From assembly GCA_050486225.1 (NCBI GenBank), contig JBJHCV010000022.1, positions 1 to 7,410 of the forward strand: a DNA stretch of 7,410 nt, read 5' to 3'. Origin of the DNA: JBBDIX01 sp050486225 (GTDB taxonomy: Bacteria; Actinomycetota; Nitriliruptoria; Nitriliruptorales; Nitriliruptoraceae). Within the stretch, counting starts at the first letter, position 1, and every line of letters starts with the position of its first letter. The notes under the pieces are model-generated. The model did not search any database, was not told the origin of the DNA, and was given only the letters and a program-made list of their open reading frames with translations. The position numbers were made by a program, and so were the translations under genes. This document shows positions 1 to 6,062 of this stretch, piece by piece.

Positions 1-314
1 CACGCCTGGCGCTCGCCCGTGCGGAGCTGTTCGGCCACAGGGCCCCAGCCGCGATCGAACACGTTCGTGCCGGGCTCCGCGTGGCGCAGGCGACCGGCAA
101 TCGTTTGACGACGCTCTGGATCCTCCCAGCCTTGGTCGACGCGTTCGTACAGCTCGAGTGTGATGACGAGGCGTCACGTGTCGCGGCGGCCGTCGTCGGC
201 GATCCTGCCGTGCCGGCGTGGGTGCGAGAGGAGGTCGCCGACCGCGCGGCGCACTGGCCGACGACGCCTCAGCGCCTCGACGACCTCGTCGGTGAGCTCC
301 TCGCTGGAACGTGA
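1..314 (+). CDS. C-terminal fragment of a TPR-like helical-repeat protein (5' end outside the window)
   Basis: The frame is already open at the first complete codon (position 3) and ends at a TGA at 312-314, giving 103 visible residues. They are rich in Ala, Leu, Arg and Glu and form consecutive amphipathic helices: ARAELFGHRAPAAIEHVRAG, then a helix around TTLWILPALVDAFVQL, then EASRVAAAVVGD. This two-helix pattern is like the tetratricopeptide regions at the C-terminus of large bacterial regulators (SARP/BTAD, LuxR-type ATPases, adenylate cyclase-like proteins). No catalytic motif is visible here. A GTG at 81 could be read as a start, but the same helical pattern continues upstream of it, so I treat that codon as internal. 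The aminotransferase gene begins 41 nt downstream on the same strand, so co-transcription is possible. The parent family cannot be fixed from this tail. Confidence 0.6.
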   Translation, partial: RLALARAELFGHRAPAAIEHVRAGLRVAQATGNRLTTLWILPALVDAFVQLECDDEASRVAAAVVGDPAVPAWVREEVADRAAHWPTTPQRLDDLVGELLAGT

Positions 315-355
315 CGTCGACAGCGCCTCGCTGCGCCCGTCGTAACCTGTCCCCC

Positions 356-1231
356 ATGACCCTCCCCGCCCCCCGCTGGGCGATCGTCGACGGCGAACGC
401 GTCCCGCACGAGGGCGCCACCGTCCACGTCAGCGACCTCGGCCTGCGCCGCGGCTTCGCCGTGTTCGAGATGTTCCGCGTCGAGGCGCTCGTGCCGCTCT
501 TCCTCGAGGACCACCTCGAACGGCTCGCGCGCTCCGCGGACGCCATCGGCCTCCCCCTCCCCCGCAGCCTCGAGGCCGTCGCCGACGACGTGCGCGCCCT
601 CATCGACGCCAACGCGCCCGACGTCACCGCGGCGCAGATCCTCCTGACCGGCGGCCCCTCCAGCGACGGCGTCACCTTCCAGCACCCCACCTGCATCGTC
701 ACGACCATGAACCTCGCGCCGCGGCCGCTCGAGCCCGCCGGCGCGACGCTGATCACGCACCGGCACACCCGCGAGCTGCCCGAGGCGAAGAGCACCAACT
801 ACCTCACCGCCATGCGACTCGCGAGCGCCATGCACGCCGCCGGCGCGATCGACGTGCTCTACCACGACGGTGAGCACGTCTTCGAGGGCGCCCGCTCGGG
901 CCTCGCCATGATCACCGGTGACACGCTCGTGACGCGCCGCGAGGGCGTGCTCGAGAGCGTCAGCATGCGGCAGCTGCTCGGCCTTGCGCGCCAGCGCGTG
1001 CGGGTCGAGGAGCGCGCCATCACCCTCGGCGAGCTGCGCGCGGCCGACGAGGTGCTCAACACCGGCTCGGTGCGCGGCGTCGTGCCGATCGTCACGATCG
1101 ACGGCCGCCCCGTCGGCGACGGCACGGTCGGGCCGCACGCCCGCGCGCTCTTCGCGGCGTTCGCGGCGCACGTCGACGCCTACGTCGCGGCGCGGCGAAG
1201 CTCGATGGAGGCGACGCCCGAGGCGCCGTGA
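356..1231 (+). CDS. Class IV (fold-type IV) PLP-dependent aminotransferase
   Basis: This 291-residue cytoplasmic enzyme belongs to the family of branched-chain aminotransferase, D-amino-acid aminotransferase and aminodeoxychorismate lyase. These move an amino group between an amino acid and a 2-oxo acid, or cleave aminodeoxychorismate, using pyridoxal phosphate. Visible landmarks are the N-terminal strand and turn VHVSDLGLRRGFAVFEMFRV (residues 23-42), the first-domain motif FLEDHLERL (49-57), the Schiff-base lysine K145 in EAKSTNYL, and the cofactor glutamate E177 in HVFEGARSG. A phosphate-binding turn is near GVLESVSMRQLL and the late motif is NTGSVRGVVPI (235-245). Length and order suit the family. 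The ATG at 356 is preferred over an in-frame GTG at 311, which would overlap the previous gene and add a non-homologous tail; no ribosome site is seen before either. The family-typical S-N after E177 is S-G here and the usual G-[IV]-T-R is S-V-S-M, so substrate cannot be predicted. Confidence 0.88.
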   Translation: MTLPAPRWAIVDGERVPHEGATVHVSDLGLRRGFAVFEMFRVEALVPLFLEDHLERLARSADAIGLPLPRSLEAVADDVRALIDANAPDVTAAQILLTGGPSSDGVTFQHPTCIVTTMNLAPRPLEPAGATLITHRHTRELPEAKSTNYLTAMRLASAMHAAGAIDVLYHDGEHVFEGARSGLAMITGDTLVTRREGVLESVSMRQLLGLARQRVRVEERAITLGELRAADEVLNTGSVRGVVPIVTIDGRPVGDGTVGPHARALFAAFAAHVDAYVAARRSSMEATPEAP

Positions 1232-1327
1232 CACGCCACCGCGGACGGTAGACACGAACGCAAGGTCGACACGACGTCCCGAACCTCTCGTTCGACCCAC
1301 GGCGTACGGCGATCGCGGGCCGAACGG

Positions 1328-1356
1328 TTGACAGCGGCGTTTCCGAGTGCGTATAC
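1328..1356 (+). promoter_or_regulatory. Sigma70-type promoter for the secreted protein gene
   Basis: A perfect -35 hexamer TTGACA (1328-1333) is followed by a 17-base spacer and GTATAC (1351-1356), or an 18-base spacer to TATACC (1352-1357). A second TATACC lies at 1363-1368, exactly 11 bases further on. The element is 31 bases before the ATG at 1387 and points into the secreted-protein and lipoprotein genes. A perfect TTGACA with correct spacing in such GC-rich DNA is unlikely to be chance; the -10 choice is uncertain. Confidence 0.6.
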
Positions 1357-1375
1357 CGACCCTATACCCAGAATC

Positions 1376-1380
1376 GGAGG
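1376..1380 (+). promoter_or_regulatory. Shine-Dalgarno site of the secreted protein gene
   Basis: GGAGG is placed six bases before the ATG at 1387. It fixes the start of the 182-residue protein. It is the clearest ribosome site on the + strand of the window, where the aminotransferase and lipoprotein starts show none. Confidence 0.75.
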
Positions 1381-1386
1381 TCGGTT

Positions 1387-1935
1387 ATGCATGCTACTCG
1401 CATCTGCATTCGTTGGTTGCTCGCCGTGTGTGTCGTCGGCCTCTGGGCGACCGCCCTGGGCGCGGACCCCATCGCGCCGGCGGCCACGATGACGGACGAG
1501 CTGGAGGGGAACCCCATGTGCGGGATGCAGGTCCTCCTGCTCCAGACGCCGCCCCCCAGCGCGAGCGACGTCGGCCTGCCCGCCTTCCCCGACGCGCTCT
1601 TCACCGGGGCGACGGGCCCCGGCAGCGGTGACGCCGACGGCGAGACGTACGATGTGCTCGCCTCCGTGTTCCTGCTCACCACGGCCGCTCCGGACGAGGT
1701 CGCGGACTTCTACGCCGCGGCGCTCGACGAGACGTGGACCCGCGGCGTGATGCTCGGCAGTCACGTCTTCTACCAGCACGAGCCGGTCGGCGACGTGGCA
1801 GCGCTGCTCTTCGAGCGACCCGGAGCGCTGCCCGTCGTCGAGATCGTCGACGTGTGGAGCAACTGCGACCGTGCCCTGATGCCCGATGCGCGGACCAGCA
1901 TCCGCCTCTACTACCCCCCTGACGCGACGCCGTGA
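1387..1935 (+). CDS. Putative secreted/periplasmic protein of unknown function
   Basis: This 182-residue protein was not recognised as a named family. Residues 1-25 look like a Sec signal peptide: a short basic start (R5, R9), a hydrophobic core LLAVCVVGLW (11-20), and a likely signal peptidase I site after A-L-G (23-25). The mature part contains C45 and C160, which could form a disulfide outside the cytoplasm. A segment near residues 88-118 (VLASVFLLTTAAPDEVADFY) resembles the 'time-step' helix-strand unit of small exported proteins in which a V-x-x-F-Y helix follows a beta strand; this is only a resemblance. The start is supported by the GGAGG site and the TTGACA promoter just upstream. The lipoprotein gene starts 76 nt after its stop on the same strand with no evident promoter between, so the two are probably one transcription unit and may work together at the cell surface. 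No membrane segment other than the signal peptide is evident. Confidence 0.7.
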   Translation: MHATRICIRWLLAVCVVGLWATALGADPIAPAATMTDELEGNPMCGMQVLLLQTPPPSASDVGLPAFPDALFTGATGPGSGDADGETYDVLASVFLLTTAAPDEVADFYAAALDETWTRGVMLGSHVFYQHEPVGDVAALLFERPGALPVVEIVDVWSNCDRALMPDARTSIRLYYPPDATP

Positions 1936-2011
1936 CGACGCCGGTCCGGCCCCATGGCCGCGACGACCGGAGCGGCGGCCCGTCGCTGTGCGCGACGCCG
2001 ACCGTCGTCGG

Positions 2012-5000
2012 GTGAGCGACGGCTGCCGGGCGGCGGCCTGGGTCACCACCGCCGCCGCCTCGGTCCTGATCAGCGCCTGCGGCGGCCCCACGGCGACCGG
2101 GGTCGACGTGCTGGTGACGCCGGCGACGCTCGAGATCGCCGTCGGTGACGGTGTGCTCCTGCGCGCCGAGGTGCGCGGGCCTGGCGCGGTCGAGCAGGCG
2201 GTGACGTGGAGCAGCGGCGACGCGACCGTCGCGACGGTCGACGAAGCGGGCGTGGTCATGGGCGTGGCTCCCGGTACCGTCGTCGTCACGGCGGCGAGCG
2301 CCGTGCACCCCGCGGCGACCGGCAGCGCCACGGTCACGGTCGTCGAACGGCCGGTCGAGACCGGCACCCTGCGACCCGGCGAGTTCACCACGTTCGACGG
2401 CGGCCTGTCGATCGGCACGCATCCCGAGGCGATCGGCGATCCGATCACCGTGGAGGTCGCCTGGTTCCGCCTCCCACACGATTCCGCCGAACCACGACGC
2501 GACAGGTTCCTGGAGATCCGACTGCTCGACCTGCCGCCCGGCGAGGCCGCGCTGGTCACCCCGGCGGGCACCGGCTTCTTCGTCGCCGTGCCGGTGCCCG
2601 AAGCGTTCGACGTCGAGCGACTCGCTCCGTTCGAGTTCACCCACACGGCGCTCGGCGCGTCGCACGGGGCCGCGGACCTGTGGCTGTGGACGGGCGGCGT
2701 CTTCGATCCGTCGCACCGGGCGTTCGTCTTCGAACTCGACGACCTGGGCGGACCGGACTTCCCGACGCGGATCGGCATCGTCGAGCACGACGCGCCCGTG
2801 ACCCTCGAGGTCGACGACATCATCGACCGCATCGCCGACGAGCTCTTCGGGCCAGCCGCGGGAGCGGCGGTCGAGCGCGCCGTGCATCAGGACGGCCACG
2901 ACACGTTCTTCCAGATCCGGCAGCGTTGCCCCGAGGCGTGCGACCCGAGCACGGTGGGCGCCGTGGCCTCGGCCTTGGGCGTCGGCCTCGATCCCGTCCA
3001 GGTCACGCCGGGAGACGCAGGCCTCGCGCTGAACGTCTACAAGGGGTTGCACCATGGTCCGCGCCCGCGCCTCAAGACCACCCACAAGCTGCGGCGAGGA
3101 ACCACCTACGTCTACTACGTCTACAGCGATGAGGCGAAGCTGCCCCTCGCGTACCGGCCCTTCGTGGGCAGCAACCCCTGCCCGACGAACCGGCACGGCA
3201 TGTACGTACGGCTCGGCGGCCGAGCCTGGACGTGCGAAGGCGCGCCTCACGCCGCCGCCACCACGCGACACGAGCTGTTCCATGCCGTGCAATGGTGGTA
3301 CCCCTTCATCAGTCCGACCAAGGACTACGAGTTGATCGCCGAGGGCACGGCGCGACTCGCGCAGGGGCATGCGGACCCTCTCGGGCTCAGCGGGCACGAG
3401 CGCCCCCCGCCCATCACGGAGCACCTGTTCGAGTTCAGGCCGTACGCCGGTGAGTTCTTCTTCCATCACCTGTTCCACAGCAGCGGCCTGGAGTTCCGTC
3501 ACATGGGCGACCTGTTCGACACCGGTCTGCGTCATCAGCAGCTGGACGCGTTCGTCCGTGACCACACGCCCTACGCGGACCTCGGTGCGGCCTACTGGGC
3601 GTGGGTGCAGGACATGGTGTTCGAGGCGAAGATCGACCAGAGCGTCGAGCTCGTCGCCGGCGGCAGCTTCACGACCGAACCGTGCCGCCTGGGCGACTAC
3701 GAGGACCGGATCCGGGTCCCGAACGTGCGCTTCGATCCAGGGACGCAGGTCGAGCGTGCGCTCGAGGCGCTGAGCTCGGAGGTCGTCAGGCTCGAGTTCT
3801 TCCCGGGCCAGCAGCCGTACGGCACCACGGTGACGTTCGACGCCGCCGATCCGCGCATGCGAGCGAAGTTCTATCCGGTCTACGGCGCGGCCACCCAAGA
3901 CTGCTGGGCACTGCCCGAAGCCGACGTGCATGGCGTCGAGGTGATCGACCGGCGCGTGTTCCTCCACGTCCTCGTGTCGAACACGAACGTCGAAGAGGCG
4001 GGCGGCGACGAGGTGCCCTACACGCTCACGTTCGGTGGCCAGGACGCGCTGCCCGTGCCCACCGCGAACGACGACGACGCGGCGGTGCTGCCCTGGGCGA
4101 GTTCGGTCACGATCGACGTGTTGGCCAACGACGTGGATCCGGCGGGAAGCAGTCTGAGCGTCGTGGAGCTCACGGCTCCCCTCCACGGCACGGTCGAGCT
4201 GCTGCCGGACGATCGCGTGCGCTACGTCGTCAGCGGTGGCTTCACCGGCACCGACGGCTTCGACTACACCATCGAGAACGCCCAGGGCTACCGGGACTCG
4301 GCGACGGTCACGGTCACCGTCTCGGCAGGGCTGCGCGACGTGCCGCTGGCCAACCCACCTGGGACCGTCGCGGTCGAGCTCCCACGCGTGAACCGCGTGC
4401 GCGACAGCCTCGTCAACACGCGCAGCGATCTCGACGTGCGGCGCGCTCACCTCGAGTTCCGTGACGGCCAACTGATCGACTTCAACGAGTTGGCCGGCGG
4501 TCCGACGCTCGCCACGGACCTGAACGACCACCCGCAGGTGGTCGGTGCGGTGCTCCACGGCGACGACGCCGACGCGTTCATCTGGGACGAAGCCGACGGC
4601 TTCCGGCTTCTGCCGAACCCGTTCGGGGGCGGCAGCATGGCCATGGGCATCGACGCTGCCGGCCTGGTCGTCGGCCACGCGCAGTTCCCGAGCTTCCCGT
4701 CGCCTCAGGCCGCCGTGTGGGACGAGGCCGGCCTGCACCGCCTGGACCTCGGCCTCTCCGCGGACGACTTCAGCAGCGCCACGGGGATCAGCGACGACGG
4801 TTGGATCGCCGGGTACTACCAGGACACGAGACCCGTGGCGGTGTTCCCCCCCGAGGCCTTCGCGTGGCACGACGGCGAGGCCGTCGCCCTCGGCACCCTC
4901 GGCGGCGCAGGCTCGATGGCGCTCGCCGTCGGGGTGGGCGGCCGCGTCATCGGGGTCGCTCACGACGCGGCCGGCGACTGGCGCGCCTTCCTCTGGTTCG

Positions 5001-5287
5001 ACGGTGCGATGACCGATCTCGGGGCGCTGGGAGGCGCACAGAGCCGTGCCTTGGCGCTGAACGCGCACGGCCAGGTCGCGGGCGAGGCCTTGAACGCAGC
5101 GGGCGACCTGCGCGGGTTCGTCTGGCAGGACGGCGTCATCGTGGACGTCAACGACCACCTGCCTCCGGGGTCGGACCTGACCGTCACAGCCGTGACCGGC
5201 ATCAACGACCTCGGGCACATGATCGCCGTCGCCGTCGACGGAAGCGGTGCCCAGCGCGCCGTGCTGATCATCCCCGAGGCGCCATGA
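2012..5287 (+). CDS. Large multidomain lipoprotein: Big_2 domain, putative HExxH metallopeptidase, cadherin-like Ig domain, HAF repeats
   Basis: This 1091-residue exported protein starts at GTG 2012. The N-terminus is a lipoprotein signal with lipobox I-S-A-C, lipidated Cys at 23. Residues 31-111 form a bacterial Ig-like Big_2 domain (VTWSSGDATVATVDEAGVV, then G-V-A-P-G-T). Residues about 115-545 are a less familiar region containing H420-E421-L-F-H424 and E444 in LIAEGTARL, the layout of a gluzincin zinc peptidase (two His, catalytic Glu, third ligand 20 residues on). Cysteines at 306, 310, 390, 408, 558 and 631 could form disulfides. Residues about 680-772 are a cadherin-like/VCBS-type Ig domain (IDVLANDVDP, LHGTV, FTGTDGFDYTI). 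Residues about 834-1088 hold HAF repeats. It probably acts outside the cell as a surface-anchored protease or adhesin. An alternative GTG at 1988 would add eight residues, more Arg-rich, before the same lipobox; neither start has a clear ribosome site. Peptidase activity is inferred from the motif alone. Confidence 0.82.
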   Translation: MSDGCRAAAWVTTAAASVLISACGGPTATGVDVLVTPATLEIAVGDGVLLRAEVRGPGAVEQAVTWSSGDATVATVDEAGVVMGVAPGTVVVTAASAVHPAATGSATVTVVERPVETGTLRPGEFTTFDGGLSIGTHPEAIGDPITVEVAWFRLPHDSAEPRRDRFLEIRLLDLPPGEAALVTPAGTGFFVAVPVPEAFDVERLAPFEFTHTALGASHGAADLWLWTGGVFDPSHRAFVFELDDLGGPDFPTRIGIVEHDAPVTLEVDDIIDRIADELFGPAAGAAVERAVHQDGHDTFFQIRQRCPEACDPSTVGAVASALGVGLDPVQVTPGDAGLALNVYKGLHHGPRPRLKTTHKLRRGTTYVYYVYSDEAKLPLAYRPFVGSNPCPTNRHGMYVRLGGRAWTCEGAPHAAATTRHELFHAVQWWYPFISPTKDYELIAEGTARLAQGHADPLGLSGHERPPPITEHLFEFRPYAGEFFFHHLFHSSGLEFRHMGDLFDTGLRHQQLDAFVRDHTPYADLGAAYWAWVQDMVFEAKIDQSVELVAGGSFTTEPCRLGDYEDRIRVPNVRFDPGTQVERALEALSSEVVRLEFFPGQQPYGTTVTFDAADPRMRAKFYPVYGAATQDCWALPEADVHGVEVIDRRVFLHVLVSNTNVEEAGGDEVPYTLTFGGQDALPVPTANDDDAAVLPWASSVTIDVLANDVDPAGSSLSVVELTAPLHGTVELLPDDRVRYVVSGGFTGTDGFDYTIENAQGYRDSATVTVTVSAGLRDVPLANPPGTVAVELPRVNRVRDSLVNTRSDLDVRRAHLEFRDGQLIDFNELAGGPTLATDLNDHPQVVGAVLHGDDADAFIWDEADGFRLLPNPFGGGSMAMGIDAAGLVVGHAQFPSFPSPQAAVWDEAGLHRLDLGLSADDFSSATGISDDGWIAGYYQDTRPVAVFPPEAFAWHDGEAVALGTLGGAGSMALAVGVGGRVIGVAHDAAGDWRAFLWFDGAMTDLGALGGAQSRALALNAHGQVAGEALNAAGDLRGFVWQDGVIVDVNDHLPPGSDLTVTAVTGINDLGHMIAVAVDGSGAQRAVLIIPEAP
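2102..2344 (+). other. Big_2 bacterial Ig-like domain (within the lipoprotein)
   Basis: Encodes residues 31-111. The Big_2 signature is clear: V-T-P-A-T-L-E-I-A-V-G-D at the first strands, V-T-W-S-S-G-D-A-T-V-A-T-V-D in the centre, G-V-V-M-G-V-A-P-G-T as the late turn, and a closing A-T-V-T-V strand. It follows the lipidated Cys directly, so it probably acts as a stalk lifting the peptidase region off the membrane. Confidence 0.8.
3269..3343 (+). other. Putative zinc-metallopeptidase active site (HExxH...E) in the lipoprotein
   Basis: HELFH is encoded at 3269-3283 (residues 420-424). The hydrophobic stretch AVQWWYPF follows, then E444 at 3341-3343 in the context L-I-A-E-G-T-A-R-L. In gluzincins the two His and a downstream Glu bind zinc, and the Glu inside HExxH activates water. 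The helix-loop-helix pattern with E-G-x-A after the third ligand is common in that group. The closest family was not identified. Confidence 0.6.
4049..4327 (+). other. Cadherin-like/VCBS-type Ig domain (within the lipoprotein)
   Basis: Encodes residues about 680-772. It begins P-V-P-T-A-N-D-D-D and contains IDVLANDVDP, L-H-G-T-V, the Y-V-V strand, G-F-T-G-T-D-G-F-D-Y-T-I, and ends in alternating T-V strands. This is the repeat unit seen in large surface adhesins (often called tandem-95, Cadherin_5 or Big_9). The Asp/Asn positions fit calcium binding, which is known for related domains but not demonstrated here. Confidence 0.75.
4511..5278 (+). repeat. Six HAF-type protein repeats at the C-terminus of the lipoprotein
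   Basis: Units of about 43-47 residues start near residues 834, 877, 923, 970, 1013 and 1060. Each runs: (A)-x-x-(I/L)-(N/D/S)-x-x-G-x-(V/I)-(V/I/A)-G, a short loop, A-F-x-W, D-G, then a Leu strand. Units 3 and 4 carry the classic tail L-G-(T/A)-L-G-G-A-(G/Q)-S. The first and last units are degenerate. This matches the 'probable extracellular repeat, HAF family'. The periodic beta pattern suggests a propeller-like fold; the fold is my inference. Confidence 0.8.
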
Positions 5288-5343
5288 GCACCTTCGCTGG
5301 TAACGTCCGCCCGTCGACGCGTCCGTCGCTTCGCTTCGCGTCG

Positions 5344-5361
5344 CGGCGCCAGGGCGCGCCG
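5344..5361. terminator. GC hairpin between convergent genes, possible terminator
   Basis: CGGCGC (5344-5349) pairs perfectly with GCGCCG (5356-5361) around a six-base loop. It lies 57 bases after the lipoprotein stop and before the 3' end of hicB on the other strand, where a terminator is needed for both. No T tract follows on either side, so Rho-independent action is uncertain. A weaker stem of two ACGCGT copies (5378-5383 and 5393-5398) follows. Confidence 0.35.
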
Positions 5362-5448
5362 TAGATGAGGGACCATGACGCGTGATCCCTGAACGCGTGC
5401 ACGGAACCCCGACGGAACACTGGTGATCGTCACACGCGCTCGCCCTCG

Positions 5449-5811
5449 CTACACGGCCTCCAGCCCGACACGCGTGCCTCGCTCACGTCGCGCGTCGATC
5501 TCCCGTTGCAAGCACGCGACCACGAACGCATTGATGCTCTCACCATCCCGCTCGGCAGCGACAGCGAGATCCCTGTGCAGTTCGGGCTCCATGCGCACGA
5601 GGAAGCGGCCGGCGTACGCCCGCTCCGGTTCCTGACCGAGCTCAGCGCACCAGGCGAGATAGTCGTCTACGGAGTCGCGGAAAGCCTCCTTGAGGCCCTC
5701 GACCGAGGTCGCCTGGAACGTGATCACGTCTCGCAGGCCGGTCACCTCGCCATGGAGGACCTCGGCGTCCGCGTCGAACGCGACCTTCGCGATGTAGCCC
5801 TTGTACGTCAT
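5449..5811 (-). CDS. hicB: HicB-family antitoxin with C-terminal ribbon-helix-helix domain
   Basis: This 120-residue cytoplasmic antitoxin neutralises HicA by blocking its active site and represses the hicAB promoter through its DNA-binding domain (established for the family). Residues 1-60 have the HicB partial RNase-H-like fold: MTYKGYIAKVAFDADAEVLH, then G-E-V-T-G-L-R-D-V-I-T-F, then the helix S-V-E-G-L-K-E-A-F-R-D-S-V-D-D-Y. Residues 68-105 form an Arc-like RHH: the strand GRFLVRMEP, helix LHRDLAVAAE, and G-E-S-I-N-A-F-V-V-A-C-L. The ATG at 5811 overlaps the hicA stop by four bases and is preceded by AGGAG at seven bases, so the start is secure. Length is normal for HicB with an RHH domain. 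The stop is TAG. Confidence 0.93.
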   Translation of the reverse strand: MTYKGYIAKVAFDADAEVLHGEVTGLRDVITFQATSVEGLKEAFRDSVDDYLAWCAELGQEPERAYAGRFLVRMEPELHRDLAVAAERDGESINAFVVACLQREIDARRERGTRVGLEAV

Positions 5812-6062
5812 GGAGTGACTCCTGCCTGCTCGAGGAAGCGCCTCAGGGACACCACGGCACCCCGATCGAGCTCCTTCCGTGGGTGGGGACGGTGGAAGAC
5901 GGCACGAACACCGCGCAGCTCGATCCGGACTCGTGAACCCCGTCCCGACGCGACACGTGCTCCGTTCGCGAGCAGCATCGCCTCAACCTCGTCCCATCGG
6001 AGCGAGGTTGGTGACGGCGCCTGGAAGACGCGGCTCAGTGTACGAACGTGCTTCGTGCGCAC
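5808..6062 (-). CDS. hicA: HicA-family toxin (mRNA interferase)
   Basis: This 84-residue toxin with a dsRBD-like fold is expected to cleave mRNA when free of HicB. The N-terminus MRTKHVRTLSRVFQAP and the segment L-R-W-D-E-V-E-A-M-L fit the longer HicA subfamily. The core is GARVASGRGSRVRIELRG, then A-V-F-H-R-P-H-P (H57, H60), and the ending R-R-F-L-E-Q-A-G-V is typical. The classical catalytic His of G-S-H is Arg here (G42-S43-R44). This fits my memory of the F-H-R-P-H-P subfamily, so I do not read it as inactivation, but the catalytic residue is uncertain. The GTG at 6062 is chosen because the homologous N-terminus begins there; no ribosome site precedes it. It is first in a two-gene operon with hicB. 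Confidence 0.9.
   Translation of the reverse strand: MRTKHVRTLSRVFQAPSPTSLRWDEVEAMLLANGARVASGRGSRVRIELRGVRAVFHRPHPRKELDRGAVVSLRRFLEQAGVTP
5819..5823 (-). promoter_or_regulatory. Strong Shine-Dalgarno site of hicB inside hicA
   Basis: On the minus strand this reads AGGAG, seven bases before the hicB ATG. It lies within the last codons of hicA. Together with the ATGA overlap it gives hicB its own efficient initiation, while hicA has a GTG start and no site. This would favour excess antitoxin. Confidence 0.7.

Larger units (their letters stand above)
1232..1386 (+). other. Intergenic region with promoter, leader and small inverted repeats
   Basis: No coding potential is evident. Two overlapping short inverted repeats lie early in the region: GGTCGA (1264-1269) with TCGACC (1292-1297), and CGAAC (1280-1284) with GTTCG (1290-1294) around a five-base loop. 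They could be a weak terminator stem for the aminotransferase gene or an operator, but there is no T tract. The downstream half carries the promoter and ribosome site listed separately. Confidence 0.4.

Noticed and set aside
269..1300. A 343-codon minus-strand frame opposite the aminotransferase
   Set aside because: Its composition is typical of an antisense shadow and it shows no motif, while the + strand encodes an obvious aminotransferase.
1180..2832. A 550-codon minus-strand frame spanning three + strand regions
   Set aside because: Low-complexity Ser/Arg/Thr/Gly translation that crosses a promoter region and two supported genes; not credible as coding.
1676..5218. A 1180-codon open frame on the minus strand opposite the lipoprotein
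   Set aside because: It is rich in Arg, Val, Asp and His with no domain pattern, and lies antiphase to a + strand protein with clear domains. It is a high-GC shadow frame.
5378..5398. Pair of ACGCGT palindromes as a terminator
   Set aside because: The stem is only six bases with a nine-base loop and no T tract, and ACGCGT is self-complementary and common in GC-rich DNA.
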